Part shown: in pieces, positions 1 to 9,708 of the stretch
Position numbering within the stretch: position 1 is the first letter of the stretch
Layout: each line of letters opens with the position of its first letter
Source: Rapidithrix thailandica
GTDB taxonomy: Bacteria; Bacteroidota; Bacteroidia; Cytophagales; Flammeovirgaceae
Direction of reading: 5' to 3'
Assembly (NCBI RefSeq): GCF_039710355.1
Contig: NZ_JBDKWZ010000001.1
Coordinates: 310,001 to 374,000, forward strand
DNA: 64,000 nt
Made by a program: the position numbers and the translations under genes
The notes under the pieces: model-generated
What the model was told of the DNA's origin: nothing
Databases searched by the model: none
The model's input: the letters and a program-made list of their open reading frames with translations, nothing else

Positions 1-930
1 TCCGATACAAAGTTTAAATCCTACCGGTTTTCCCCCGGAGAGTTCCCGCAGTTTTTGAACAAAATTCAATAGGCCTTTGGCATCGGAAAATTCCCGGTGA
101 CTGGGCGGGGAAACTACGGTGGTATAGGGTTCAAGTCCTCTGATTTTGGCAATTTCGGGTGTGTTTTTTACTCCGGGCAGTACTCCCCCATGCCCCGGTT
201 TAGCCCCTTGCGACAATTTTATTTCAATCATTTTGACATTGGGCAGCAGGGCTTTCTCTTTAAATTTTTCCGGATCGAACTGGCCTTCAGGAGTCCGGCA
301 CCCGAAATAGCCCGTACCAATTTGCCAAACCAGATCCCCTCCTCCTTCCATATGATAATCTGAAATACCACCTTCTCCGGTATTGTGGTAAAAGTGACCT
401 CTGGCCGCTCCTTTGTTGAGTGCCAAGATGGCATTTTTGCTGAGAGCTCCATAACTCATCGCGGAAATATTGAATAGAGAAGCTTTGTAGGGATGCTGAC
501 AAAGTGAACTTCCGATATTGACCCGGGGAGGCGTCATCAAAGGGTCTACAGCATAAATCGAATGCCGGAGGCCTTCGTAGTTAAGTGCGTTGAGTTCAAG
601 CTGTGTCCCAAAGGGATGTGTATCGTTTACATTTTTTGCCCTACGGTATGCCAACGCCCGTTGATTGCGGCTGAACGGCCTTCCGTCCGTATTTCGTTCA
701 ATAAAGTATTGTTGAATTTCCGGTGAAATAAATTCGAAAAAATAACGGAAATAACCTAATATGGGAAAGTTGCGAAGGATGGTATGTTTGTTCTGGCGTG
801 AGTTGAAAATACCAATCACAGTTAATGGGATCAGTAGCCAATAAGTCATCCATACAGGCGGATAATAATATCCTGTTACACCTATTACAAGGATAAGTAG
901 AATGCTGAGTTTGAAGAATTGGTAACGCAT
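1..930 (-). CDS. FMN-binding glutamate synthase family protein (partial, N-terminal 310 residues)
   Basis: The frame is open from an ATG at 928-930 to the left edge of the window, so the C-terminal part is missing. The first 45 or so residues contain two hydrophobic segments (about 5-22 and 27-43), giving an N-terminal membrane anchor. After that comes the start of a glutamate-synthase-type FMN barrel: N-I-S-A-M-S-Y-G-A-L-S, then H-N-T-G-E-G-G-I-S, and K-L-S-Q-G-A-K-P-G-H-G-G near the edge, all conserved in the GltS FMN-binding domain. The family is related to the synthase domain of GltB but lacks the glutaminase domain, and its physiological reaction is often not established. The membrane anchor fits stand-alone members common in Bacteroidota. 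Family assignment is firm; substrate is not known. Confidence 0.88.
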   Translation of the reverse strand, partial: MRYQFFKLSILLILVIGVTGYYYPPVWMTYWLLIPLTVIGIFNSRQNKHTILRNFPILGYFRYFFEFISPEIQQYFIERNTDGRPFSRNQRALAYRRAKNVNDTHPFGTQLELNALNYEGLRHSIYAVDPLMTPPRVNIGSSLCQHPYKASLFNISAMSYGALSKNAILALNKGAARGHFYHNTGEGGISDYHMEGGGDLVWQIGTGYFGCRTPEGQFDPEKFKEKALLPNVKMIEIKLSQGAKPGHGGVLPGVKNTPEIAKIRGLEPYTTVVSPPSHREFSDAKGLLNFVQKLRELSGGKPVGFKLCIG

Positions 931-1063
931 ACGTCTACAGAGGTTAGTGATAACTTAAATATATTGAGATTTCTGAAAGGAGCGCTATTTTTTAAAGGTT
1001 TCCTGGGTATCATATATGTTAAAAGGGATGATGCCTTGTTTCTTCTTTTGTATGAAGTATCAT

Positions 1064-1092
1064 AAAAAAAGTGCCGGCAAATGACCGGCACT
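1064..1092 (-). terminator. Rho-independent terminator of the uptake operon
   Basis: Arms AGTGCCGG and CCGGCACT enclose a 7-nt loop at 1070-1092. On the minus strand the hairpin is followed by a run of seven T (1064-1070). It lies 28 bp past the stop of the thioredoxin-like gene and would end the sigma-FecR-SusC-SusD-TlpA-thioredoxin transcript. Confidence 0.85.
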
Positions 1093-1119
1093 CTTTCTTC
1101 TCTGTTGTATAAAACCTGT

Positions 1120-2358
1120 TTATTTTTTGCGCTTAGGTTTGGGCGCTAATTTGGGTGAACGTAAATTGTACTCTTTTTTTCCATGCTGTGGTTTGGCCAA
1201 GACAGCCTCAGGGGCAATCTCTTTGGCACAAGAAGCGGCTTTCATCGCCTTTTCCAACATCCGGGCATAGTTAAAATGAATGGAGACATTGTCCCGTTCG
1301 GGGTCGTTATAGGCTACATATTGCGCATATTGTAAGCAACGTTTCACCCACTTCGGGTCATCCATTTGATGTAAAGTCAGGGTGGTAAGCGAATAATAAA
1401 AGCTCAATATTTCTTTTTGCTTAACTGCTTCCGTGGTTAACATGGCATCGGCATGGTCGGCCGCCTCCTGATACTTTCCTTTACCTAAGAGATAAAGAAC
1501 ATGTACTCTTTTCAACAAAAAGTGTTTTCCCGGAAAATTTGCCGCTTTTTTGATCTTTTCCATCGTTTTTTGATAGTAGGCTTCATCAAAGTTTTCAGGG
1601 CGGTATATTCCCGGATAGACAGCGCCATTGGCATCATAAGAATACTCCGTAGCGATTTTTTTATCCACTTCCTCTTGACCGTACAAACCGGCATATGTAT
1701 CCCGGTTGTCCAGCAAGTGCTGAAACTGTGGGCTATCCGTCCCCCGGACAAACTCCCGGGTAAAGTACCATGAAAGAGTATCGGTAAGCTCTACATTGGG
1801 TTGGGTGAAATATTCTGTGACTATTTCCTGGATTTCCTCTCGCTTATAGCAACTTGCCAAATAGCGGACATATGTGTAAAGGAATTCAGGAGACCGCTCA
1901 CCTCCGGCAAATTGTTTCTTTAACCTTACCGATTGACGGTTGGGGTCCAGGGCATCTTTGGCCGTTTGAACGAACTGAGGGCCCTCCTGACGGCTGGTAC
2001 TTACATGTACCGCTTCCTCCGTAGCCGGATCGATGTAAGCATATGTGGGGAATACTTTGACTTCGTATTTTTTACTCAAAGCAACACCAGCTCCTTTCTC
2101 CGCATCAATTTTTACACAGACAAAGTTTTCATTATAAAAAGCCCCGACTTCCTCCTGGGGAAACACTTTGTCAGCCATCCATTTACAAGGCCCGCACCAG
2201 GTAGTATAAAAATCAACAAAAATAAATTTATTCGAAGCTTTCGCCTTTTGTAGAGCTTTTTCCCAGGTTCCCTCAAAAAAACGGATCCCCTCAGCGTTGG
2301 CTCCAATACTCCATGTGATAAAAAATATTCCAAGAATAATTTTCTGTATGAACTTCAT
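1120..2358 (-). CDS. Secreted thioredoxin-fold protein with long helical C-terminal region
   Basis: 412 residues. Residues 1-22 look like a Sec signal peptide ending A-N-A. A thioredoxin domain follows (about 25-150), with the redox motif W-C-G-P-C at 54-58 and a cis-Pro region V-F-P-T-Y near residue 106. The remaining 250 or so residues have no motif I can name; they are helix-rich with TPR-like spacing and end in a basic tail. The expected role is thiol-disulfide exchange or protein binding in the periplasm. It is the last gene of the SusC/SusD locus, 17 bp behind the TlpA gene, so it is probably cotranscribed. The C-terminal extension makes it longer than a classical thioredoxin (about 110 residues). 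The natural partner is unknown. Confidence 0.85.
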   Translation of the reverse strand: MKFIQKIILGIFFITWSIGANAEGIRFFEGTWEKALQKAKASNKFIFVDFYTTWCGPCKWMADKVFPQEEVGAFYNENFVCVKIDAEKGAGVALSKKYEVKVFPTYAYIDPATEEAVHVSTSRQEGPQFVQTAKDALDPNRQSVRLKKQFAGGERSPEFLYTYVRYLASCYKREEIQEIVTEYFTQPNVELTDTLSWYFTREFVRGTDSPQFQHLLDNRDTYAGLYGQEEVDKKIATEYSYDANGAVYPGIYRPENFDEAYYQKTMEKIKKAANFPGKHFLLKRVHVLYLLGKGKYQEAADHADAMLTTEAVKQKEILSFYYSLTTLTLHQMDDPKWVKRCLQYAQYVAYNDPERDNVSIHFNYARMLEKAMKAASCAKEIAPEAVLAKPQHGKKEYNLRSPKLAPKPKRKK

Positions 2359-2375
2359 CGTTATTTTGTTTCGGG

Positions 2376-3506
2376 TTAGTTGGATTCCAGTAATTCTTCG
2401 ATTTTACTTCTCAATTCTTCACCATGAAGGCCATTTGCCGCAATGATGCCGTTCGGGTCGATTACCAAGGTGTGAGGAATTGCTTTGATCCCATAGAGTT
2501 TTCCGGCAGCATTCTCCCAGTATTTTAAATCGCTTACATGGGTCCAGTTGAGTTCGTCATCTTCAATGGCTTTAAGCCATTTGGCCTTGTCTTTATCAAA
2601 GGAGACTCCCAGAATTTCCAAGCCTTTCGGATGTAATTCATGGTACATTTTAACAATATTGGGATTTTCTTTCCGGCAAGGCCCGCACCAGGATGCCCAG
2701 AAGTCTACCAAGAGTACTTTGCCTTTAAAAGAAGAGAGGGAAACCGGATTGCCTTCCGGGTCATTCATGGTAAAATCAAGCGCTTTCTCACCCGCTTTGG
2801 TAGCATTAAGCACTTCCAGCCGTTTGTTGAGCCCTTGCATAAAAGTATAATTGGCCATACTGTTATCCACCTGTTCTGTCAATTGCTTTAATTCCTCATA
2901 ACTCACTCCGTAAGAAAAGTTATTGTAAATCAGGTAAGGGGCTAAAATGGTTTTGCGATGTTGCGCGATTGTTTCCCGGATAAAAGCATTCTGTTTTTGC
3001 TCTGCTTTTTCCATCAAGGCATTCAGTTCGTTTATTTTTTCTTGGTCCTTGTCTTCCTGTGCCTTGCGGTATTCTCCGTAATAACTGCGGCCGGCTTTTC
3101 GCAAGGTATAAAGAGAGTCATTGTATTGTGAATACTGATCTTGTAAGGCGGAACCGCTAATTTCCGGCAAATGAAGGCGTCCGGTAGAATCCAACAAGGA
3201 ACTGAACTTCATTTCTTGATTCTCCATAAAAAAGTACATGTATGGGTATTTAAACCCCTTAAACTTGATTCGGACCAATTCGGGATGCTCCAATGTGCCT
3301 TTAAACGTAAAGCTCCCTTGATGCAATTGGGTAGAATCAAAAGGAACGGTCTTGTCATGTTGTACTTTGTACAAAGTCACTTGTCCGCTGTCCAGTCCCT
3401 CCACTGTGCCTTGTAAGGTGAAGCCTTGAATAGTACCTTCTTGTTTGGGATTTGAACATGCAAAACCCAGTAGAAAAAGGGAAATGATTAAGAAAGAATT
3501 TTTCAT
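2376..3506 (-). CDS. TlpA-like disulfide reductase lipoprotein with N-terminal DUF4369-type domain
   Basis: 376 residues. A lipoprotein signal peptide ends G-F-A-C with the lipidated Cys at 17. Residues about 25-120 resemble DUF4369, a beta-rich domain often fused to TlpA in Bacteroidota; a charged helical linker follows (about 125-235). The C-terminal TlpA/thioredoxin domain (about 237-376) carries W-C-G-P-C at 273-277 and the cis-Pro segment K-A-I-P-H-T near 343. It should act as a periplasmic thiol reductase anchored to a membrane. It sits 135 bp behind susD and 17 bp before a second thioredoxin-like gene. TlpA proteins next to SusCD pairs are common in this phylum, but their client is usually unknown. 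Confidence 0.9.
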   Translation of the reverse strand: MKNSFLIISLFLLGFACSNPKQEGTIQGFTLQGTVEGLDSGQVTLYKVQHDKTVPFDSTQLHQGSFTFKGTLEHPELVRIKFKGFKYPYMYFFMENQEMKFSSLLDSTGRLHLPEISGSALQDQYSQYNDSLYTLRKAGRSYYGEYRKAQEDKDQEKINELNALMEKAEQKQNAFIRETIAQHRKTILAPYLIYNNFSYGVSYEELKQLTEQVDNSMANYTFMQGLNKRLEVLNATKAGEKALDFTMNDPEGNPVSLSSFKGKVLLVDFWASWCGPCRKENPNIVKMYHELHPKGLEILGVSFDKDKAKWLKAIEDDELNWTHVSDLKYWENAAGKLYGIKAIPHTLVIDPNGIIAANGLHGEELRSKIEELLESN

Positions 3507-3641
3507 AGATAAATGTGATGAATTGGTTTTGTGTATCTGTTTTGAAATTTTTTATAGAAAGCTCGGTATATTTTGTCTCGTCTTTTAAAAGAATGGCCTT
3601 AGCCCAAAGGGCCAAGACCATCTCGCTAACATGAAACATAA

Positions 3642-5003
3642 TTACTCTTGCTCATACCCCGGGTTTTGGCTTAACAAGTCATTCACTTGTAATTCGCCTA
3701 AAGGAATGGGTAAGATATATTGATAGGCTTCGGTAATTTCTTCTTTTAAATCCAAAGCTTTGCCGAAACGGATGGCAGCAAACCACTCATGTCCGTTTTC
3801 AAAACCTAACTCAATGACGATCTCTTTATAGATTTCCTCCAACAGCTCCTGTTGGTTAGTGGCTTGAGAGAGAGTGGCTCCTGCACGGTCTCTGATGATA
3901 TTGAAAGGCGCTTGTGCCTCGCTTAGGCTCGCCCCATTCCGGGCCAATGCTTCGGCTTTGATCAAATACATTTCTGCCAAACGGAAATAATAAACAGGTT
4001 GGAGTTCGGTGGCCGCAATCAATTTGGGCAGTTGGGTTCCCCAGTCTGCATCCCCTCCTATAATCATGGCTTTTCGCGGGTCATCGCCAATTACATTTTC
4101 AAATGACTCGGAAGCCGACCAATAGCCCTCTCCATAAGCATCAAAGCGGTAATCTTGTTCCTGGGATTGTTGATCGGAACCCTGGCTGAAGAGCAACCCG
4201 GGAGCATTATATCCTTGCTCGAAAAAGCTCTGATACGTTTCGGCAAGGGTCAGTCCGCTATTTTGGATTACATCCTCTGCGATACTGGCAGCTTGTGTAT
4301 AGTCGCCTGTATACAAAGCTATCCGGGCTTTGAGTGCTTTGGCTACCCATTTGGATACCCGGTAAGGCTCGGTAAATTCAGGTGCATGCTTGATGGCATA
4401 TTCCAATTCTTGCCCGATAAACTCATACGATGCTTTGACGGTACTACGGCCTGTTTTTACCGTATTCAAAGTAGTGGGAGTATCTTTGATGATAATTCCC
4501 CGGTCACTGTCCATCTTGTAATACTCTCCAAAATAGCGAAGCAAATCAAAGTGAAACATTGCCCGGAGAAAGTGCGCTTCGGCCAGAATTTCCTCTTTGC
4601 GCGCACCTTTAAATTTGTCTTCGGGGAGTTTTCCGACTTCGGCAATGACCGTATTGGCCGCATTAATTGCCTTGTAAAACCCTGTCCAAAAATCAAGGAG
4701 ATCGAATGTGGTGGAACGGGCATTGTTCTCCTCATAGTTGGCCTCCCAGTTGAGCAAAGCCTTGTTGGCCGTGAGATAACCACTGGAAAAGGCCGGAACC
4801 GCCCCTAACTTGATATAGTTCAGGTTTCTTTGAAAATAAGAATACACTCCATTCAAGGCCAATTCGGCTGATGCTTCATCAGTAATGGCATTTTCGGGAA
4901 CGAGGTCATTGGGAGGTACTTGATCAATTACATTTACCAAACTGCAAGAAGCCAATAAGGTATGGATTAATAAAAGACTATAGAGAATTATTTTTTTCAT
5001 CAT
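3642..5003 (-). CDS. SusD/RagB-family outer-membrane nutrient-binding lipoprotein
   Basis: 453 residues, at the short end for the family (about 450-650). The lipoprotein signal ends L-L-A-S-C with Cys 20. The N-terminal SusD segment V-P-P-N-D-L-V-P-E-N-A-I-T-D with E-L-A-L-N-G-V-Y is typical, as are the TPR-like helices with A-E-A-H-F-L-R-A, R-L-A-E-M-Y-L-I-K-A-E-A-L, and a C-terminal P-I-P motif. SusD proteins cap the SusC barrel at the cell surface and bind the nutrient. The gene starts 26 bp after susC. The substrate cannot be read from the sequence; no glycoside hydrolase, peptidase or sulfatase lies in the locus. Confidence 0.95.
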   Translation of the reverse strand: MMKKIILYSLLLIHTLLASCSLVNVIDQVPPNDLVPENAITDEASAELALNGVYSYFQRNLNYIKLGAVPAFSSGYLTANKALLNWEANYEENNARSTTFDLLDFWTGFYKAINAANTVIAEVGKLPEDKFKGARKEEILAEAHFLRAMFHFDLLRYFGEYYKMDSDRGIIIKDTPTTLNTVKTGRSTVKASYEFIGQELEYAIKHAPEFTEPYRVSKWVAKALKARIALYTGDYTQAASIAEDVIQNSGLTLAETYQSFFEQGYNAPGLLFSQGSDQQSQEQDYRFDAYGEGYWSASESFENVIGDDPRKAMIIGGDADWGTQLPKLIAATELQPVYYFRLAEMYLIKAEALARNGASLSEAQAPFNIIRDRAGATLSQATNQQELLEEIYKEIVIELGFENGHEWFAAIRFGKALDLKEEITEAYQYILPIPLGELQVNDLLSQNPGYEQE

Positions 5004-5029
5004 CGGTTTCTATTTCGTGGATTTCAGAA

Positions 5030-8000
5030 TTAAAAACTAAGGTTTACACCCAATGTATAGGTTCTTACCGCAGGGTATAAGCTGTTGTCCGAACCTTGGA
5101 ATACCGCATCCCGGGGCAATGAAGTGGCTTCGGGGTCCATACCTGGGTAGCCGCTGAAGGTCAGTAAATTGGTTCCGGCTACATATACTTGCGCCGAACG
5201 GATAAAGAACTTCTCCATGACTTGTTGAGGAAGGGTGTAGGCCAGGCGCAGATTGTTCATCCGTAAATAGCTGGCATCGTGTAGGTAAAAAGTGGAGGTG
5301 CGTCTGTTGGAATTAGGATCTCTGAACACCATTCGGGGATAAGTAGCATTCGGATTTTCCGGGGTCCAATGATGAAGCACATCGGTCAGCATGTTGGAAG
5401 GTCTGAAGATTTGTTGATAAGAATTGTTGTAAAACTTCTTATGCCCAACAGCAAAATTGAAATAGGCGGTTAATTCCAGGCCTTTGTACTTTACACTGGT
5501 TTGAAAACCTCCTGCAAACTTCGGTTGAGAATTTCCCAGGTACGTCCGGTCATCGGTAGTGATCACACTATCTCCGTTCAAATCCACAAATTTGATATCA
5601 CCGGGAGCCGCATATTTCTGATAAAGAATCAACTCTCCTGTTTCAGGGTCCCGGGCAGAGAGGCGTTCAATTTCTTCCTGACTTTGAAACAATCCGTCCG
5701 CAATGTACCCGAAAAAGGTACCGGTCGGATAACCTTCCGCCAAGACTTCCCTTCCCAAGAAAATTCCCCCATTGGTAGAAGAGGTAGCCTGGCCGTTGTA
5801 TAGCTTTTTGACTTCGTTGCGGTTGAAAAAGATATTTCCGCTTACCTTCCATTCAATTTTTTGATTGCGTAAGATATCGGCTGAAAGCTCTACTTCCACG
5901 CCTTTGTTTGTCATACGGCCGAGGTTAGTGGGAATATTTTTAAAACCGGAACTAGGAGGTAAGGTAACGACCATCAACATATCGTCCGTGTCTTTGTAAT
6001 AGTATCCGATACTACCGGAAAGGCGATGGTCGAATAGGGAGAAGTCAATTCCTGCATCCACCATAAATGTGGTTTCCCATTTGACTTTATCATTACCCAA
6101 TGTAGAGGGATAAATAGCGGGTTGTTGCATATAGTCAACAGGAGAGAAGAGGGTTCTCCAGGCATAGTTTCCAAGGCTTTGGGTTCCGGTAAATCCCGCA
6201 CTGGTACGCAGTTTCAAATCATTGAGAAAGTTCAAACCATCCATAAACGATTCGTTGGAAACCCGCCAGGCCAAAGCTCCTGAAGGAAAGAATCCGTATT
6301 TATTACTTTCGGCAAATTTGGAAGAACCGTCATAGCGTGAAGTAAAGGTTGCTAAGTAGCGATCTTTTAATATATAATTAGCCCGAAGGAAGCAGGAACT
6401 CAAACCACTGCCACTGGAATAGCCACTGGTACTAATGGGGCGGGAGGCGCTGGAAAGGTTGGTGAGCGTTTGATCAAAGGGATAATCGGCTCCTACCACT
6501 GAGGAGTTTTTATTCTTATCTTCCTGAAAAGAAACCCCTGCGACTATATTGACCTTGTGTATGCCGGAAAAGGTTTTGTTATAGGTCAGGGTGTTTTCAA
6601 AAATTCGGGTAGTAGTGAGGTTGTTAGCTTCCTGCCCGGTACCCTGATACTTTCCGTAGTTAGTTCCCGCTTGTAAATAACTGGGATTGTAAATGGATTG
6701 TTGGAAGTTGCCCAAATTCAACGAAAGGGAAGATTTCAATTGTAAATCTTTAGAAAGATCGAATGTCCCAAAGGCTGTTCCTAAGAACCGGTAGCTTTCA
6801 AAGTTGTACTTTGCTGTGGCCAAGGCTACAGGGTTGTCTTCACGGATATCGGTAAAGTAAGTGCCATCTTCGTTGTAAATCGGGGCATCGGGCCGGAAGC
6901 GCAATACAGCATCCATCCCTTTATTTAAAGTAGGGTTGTTGGAATATGAGAAATTAAGGTTGGTGCCGAATTTCAGCTTTTTGCTAATGGTAGCGTCCAG
7001 GTTCAGGCGGCCACTATAACGCTCCAACTTGTCCCCTTTCATGATTCCTTCCTGGTCAAAATAGGAAAAAGAGGCAAAATAGCGAGTGTTCTCACTGCCA
7101 CCTCTTACCGAAAGGTCCCAACTGGATACGGTGGCCGTTTGGAAAAGCTCTTTCCCCCAATCGGTATCCCCTTCGTAAAAATACCCGGAGTTAGGATCTA
7201 CGATCCGCTCAGCTTCCGGATTGTTAAAGCCTTGATCAAGGTAATTTTGAGCAGCTTCCTGCATAATACCTTTAAACTGTTGGGCATTCAGCAGGTTATA
7301 GTTATCTACTTTCCGGGTTAAACTGGTATAATGACGAAGATTAAACGAAGGTTTTTGTCCTTTTTTTCCGCGTTTGGTCGTGATGATCACAACGCCATTG
7401 GCAGCTCTGGAACCGTAAATGGCCGAAGCAGAAGCATCTTTCAATACATCGATGGATTCGATATCGGCTGCATTCAGATTCAACATAGAGTTGACATCTT
7501 TGCTAACCCCGCTTCTCGAATTATACACAAACATATTATCCGCATCGTAGGGGATTCCATCGATCACATACAAAGGCTCACTGGAGCCTACCAAAGAGGC
7601 CGTTCCCCGGATTTGTACTTTTACTCTCGCTCCAGGTTGTGCATTGGAATTGGCTACCATCACCCCGGACATTTTTCCCTGTAAGAGTTGGTCTACACTG
7701 TTTACTTGTACATTTTCAATTTCTTTACTGGAAATGGAAGTAACAGACCCGGTCAAATCTTTCTTCTCTGTGACACCGTATCCCACGACTACTACATCTT
7801 CCAAGGTTTTTACATCCTCGACCAGTCGCACGCTGATTTCCGTATCGTCTTGAATGGTTATTTCTTTCCGCTGATATCCAATGGATGAAAACACCAGTGT
7901 TGTGGCATCGTTGGGAGCCGATAGTTTGTATTTTCCTTCGGCATCAGTGATGGTACCCAAGGTGCTGCCTTTTACATAGACATTCACCCCCGGAAGGGGT

Positions 8001-8452
8001 TGTCCGTTACTATCTGCCACCTGGCCTTTTATAATCACTTCCTGAGTGATTACCTCCAGGCTTTGTGCAAGAGAAGCTTTTTCCCGGTTGAGCATCCCCA
8101 CGGTAATATGATTGTTGACCTGTTTGAACTTCAGGCCTGCTTTTCGGGAAATATGATACAAGACATCCGCTACCGATTGCTTTTTCTGCAAAAGATTGAT
8201 CCGTAATTTACTGTCTAAATCTTCCGTGTTGTAAGAAAAATAAAATTTGGATACCTCCTGTAGTTTCGAGAAAGATTCTTGTAAAGAGGCATTTTCCAAA
8301 CCGATTTCGATATACACCTCTTTAGCACTTTGATAGCGTTGGGCACTGGCCGCTTGCACAAGAAAAAAATGAATGAAGAAACATTGGAGGAGAAAACCCA
8401 AAATTGAGTATTTCGTCACCATGATAAATTGTCGTAGAATTTTTTTATTCAT
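5030..8452 (-). CDS. SusC/RagA-family TonB-dependent transporter with STN signalling domain
   Basis: 1140 residues. A signal peptide ends near A-S-A-Q (38). Next come an STN domain (about 48-118), a carboxypeptidase-D-regulatory-like domain (about 141-212, with D-A-E-G-K-Y), a plug domain starting V-V-V-G-Y-G (about 222-345, with P-L-Y-V-I-D-G-I-P and R-A-A-N-G-V-V-I-I-T-T) and the 22-strand barrel ending in F. The protein imports a nutrient with SusD, powered by TonB. The STN domain is the part that signals to a FecR anti-sigma factor, and such a gene lies directly upstream, so the transporter probably also senses its substrate. The start ATG at 8450-8452 precedes a long but plausible signal peptide. 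Confidence 0.96.
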   Translation of the reverse strand: MNKKILRQFIMVTKYSILGFLLQCFFIHFFLVQAASAQRYQSAKEVYIEIGLENASLQESFSKLQEVSKFYFSYNTEDLDSKLRINLLQKKQSVADVLYHISRKAGLKFKQVNNHITVGMLNREKASLAQSLEVITQEVIIKGQVADSNGQPLPGVNVYVKGSTLGTITDAEGKYKLSAPNDATTLVFSSIGYQRKEITIQDDTEISVRLVEDVKTLEDVVVVGYGVTEKKDLTGSVTSISSKEIENVQVNSVDQLLQGKMSGVMVANSNAQPGARVKVQIRGTASLVGSSEPLYVIDGIPYDADNMFVYNSRSGVSKDVNSMLNLNAADIESIDVLKDASASAIYGSRAANGVVIITTKRGKKGQKPSFNLRHYTSLTRKVDNYNLLNAQQFKGIMQEAAQNYLDQGFNNPEAERIVDPNSGYFYEGDTDWGKELFQTATVSSWDLSVRGGSENTRYFASFSYFDQEGIMKGDKLERYSGRLNLDATISKKLKFGTNLNFSYSNNPTLNKGMDAVLRFRPDAPIYNEDGTYFTDIREDNPVALATAKYNFESYRFLGTAFGTFDLSKDLQLKSSLSLNLGNFQQSIYNPSYLQAGTNYGKYQGTGQEANNLTTTRIFENTLTYNKTFSGIHKVNIVAGVSFQEDKNKNSSVVGADYPFDQTLTNLSSASRPISTSGYSSGSGLSSCFLRANYILKDRYLATFTSRYDGSSKFAESNKYGFFPSGALAWRVSNESFMDGLNFLNDLKLRTSAGFTGTQSLGNYAWRTLFSPVDYMQQPAIYPSTLGNDKVKWETTFMVDAGIDFSLFDHRLSGSIGYYYKDTDDMLMVVTLPPSSGFKNIPTNLGRMTNKGVEVELSADILRNQKIEWKVSGNIFFNRNEVKKLYNGQATSSTNGGIFLGREVLAEGYPTGTFFGYIADGLFQSQEEIERLSARDPETGELILYQKYAAPGDIKFVDLNGDSVITTDDRTYLGNSQPKFAGGFQTSVKYKGLELTAYFNFAVGHKKFYNNSYQQIFRPSNMLTDVLHHWTPENPNATYPRMVFRDPNSNRRTSTFYLHDASYLRMNNLRLAYTLPQQVMEKFFIRSAQVYVAGTNLLTFSGYPGMDPEATSLPRDAVFQGSDNSLYPAVRTYTLGVNLSF

Positions 8453-8649
8453 ATCTTTAAGGTGTTTGGATGAATGAAATGTTCAGGCAAACCACTCCCC
8501 CGGAACACTGGATTTCCGTCATTCCCCAATGCGCATCCAGGTTCAAGAGAGGGTATGAAATAGGCCGGTAGTACTCTGTATTACCGGTTTTTGTTTATGA
8601 GCTATTTATGGCAAAATCCATTGGCTAATGTTGAGTATTGATGAATGGT
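8453..8649. other. susC leader region between fecR and susC
   Basis: 197 bp without a gene. A hairpin with arms CCGGTA and TACCGG lies at 8565-8587, about 110-135 nt upstream of the susC start. In the minus direction it is not followed by a T run; in the plus direction it is followed by five T. It could be a leader structure or a weak terminator. A promoter for the cognate ECF sigma factor is expected here, but I cannot recognise one. Confidence 0.4.
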
Positions 8650-9708
8650 TTATTTTGTTGTATTAAATGTTATTTCTACTTGTTTACCTGATATGGTGTA
8701 TGTGAAATTGCGTGAGTAACTTAGTAGCTTCAGGACGTTTTCTAAACTTTGTCCTTTGAATTCTCCCGAAAAATGGCGGTCATTGGTTTCTTGCCCGTGC
8801 ACGTCAATTTGCACCCCGTACCATCGCTCCAAGGTTTGTACAATTTCACCCATCCGCGCTTCTTTCAGGTAGATCGTACCCTCTTTCCAAGCCAGGCTTT
8901 GCTGAGGGTTGAAGGTGAAGGTTTTAAGTTTTTCTTGTGCCGTTTGCATTTGCACTCCTTGGCCTGGGTTCAAAATGACACTTTCCCGTTGTCCGGCTGG
9001 CCTATCCTTTGAAACCTTTACTTTGCCAGTGACCAAGGCTACTTCCAATTCCGCATCTTCCGGGTAGGCCTTAACATTGAAAGATGTTCCTAAGGCGGTG
9101 GTGGTAAGTTTTCCACTTTTTACGACAAAGGGGTGAGCAGGGTCTTTTTCGACTTCAAAGAAGGCTTCTCCTTCCAATTCAAGATTCCTGTTCTGCTCAA
9201 AGTTTTCCTGTATTTTGAGCGTGCTTTGTGAATTAAGCACCACTTTTGACCCGTCTGGTAACTTGAATGTAGATTTCTGCCCTGCCGGCACAGAGATGGT
9301 CTTATACCAGAGGGTTTCTACCTGTTCTTCTCTGTTCTGATAAAAGCGGAAGAGGCCAAACCCAATCCCTACTACCAGAAGTATAGAGGCTGCCCATTGC
9401 CAAGGAAAATTTTGTGAAGATTGCTTTACTTCCAAATGCATTTGCTTATTGCTTGGCAAAAGGTTTTGTTGCAGTGCCTTTTTTAGGCCCATTAAATCAG
9501 CCTGGTAAGTTTTACGCTCAAGCGTATGGCTTTTAATGGAAAAGCTAGTTAGCAATTTTTGGGCTTCATCGGCCCTGCTTTTTAATTCAGGATTTTGTTC
9601 CAGAAGTGTTTGCCAATGATGAATTGCCGTAGTGTTCCAGCCAAATACATAGGCTTGAAAGGATTCATCGGCCATCAATTCACTTACTGTATAGTTTTGC
9701 TCGTTCAT
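8650..9708 (-). CDS. FecR-family anti-sigma factor
   Basis: 352 residues from the ATG at 9706-9708, chosen because M-N-E-Q-N-Y-T-V-S-E-L-M-A-D-E-S-F matches the usual N-terminus of the family; a start up to 27 codons further upstream is possible but adds a Ser/Lys-rich stretch of no known kind. The cytoplasmic N-terminus (1-103) should bind the sigma factor. One membrane helix follows (about 104-122). The periplasmic FecR domain has V-P-A-G-Q-K-S-T-F-K-L-P-D-G-S-K-V and G-E-A-F-F-E-V, and the C-terminal DUF4974-like part should touch the STN domain of the transporter. It lies between its sigma gene and susC on the same strand, the standard arrangement for trans-envelope regulation. Confidence 0.93.
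   Translation of the reverse strand: MNEQNYTVSELMADESFQAYVFGWNTTAIHHWQTLLEQNPELKSRADEAQKLLTSFSIKSHTLERKTYQADLMGLKKALQQNLLPSNKQMHLEVKQSSQNFPWQWAASILLVVGIGFGLFRFYQNREEQVETLWYKTISVPAGQKSTFKLPDGSKVVLNSQSTLKIQENFEQNRNLELEGEAFFEVEKDPAHPFVVKSGKLTTTALGTSFNVKAYPEDAELEVALVTGKVKVSKDRPAGQRESVILNPGQGVQMQTAQEKLKTFTFNPQQSLAWKEGTIYLKEARMGEIVQTLERWYGVQIDVHGQETNDRHFSGEFKGQSLENVLKLLSYSRNFTYTISGKQVEITFNTTK

Noticed and set aside
126..140. tRNA T-loop-like string GGTTCAAGTCC
   Set aside because: It lies inside the glutamate-synthase-like coding sequence and no acceptor or anticodon stem surrounds it.
4155..4808. Long open frame of 217 codons on the plus strand
   Set aside because: It is antisense to the clearly conserved susD gene, has no recognisable domain and no promoter or start context.
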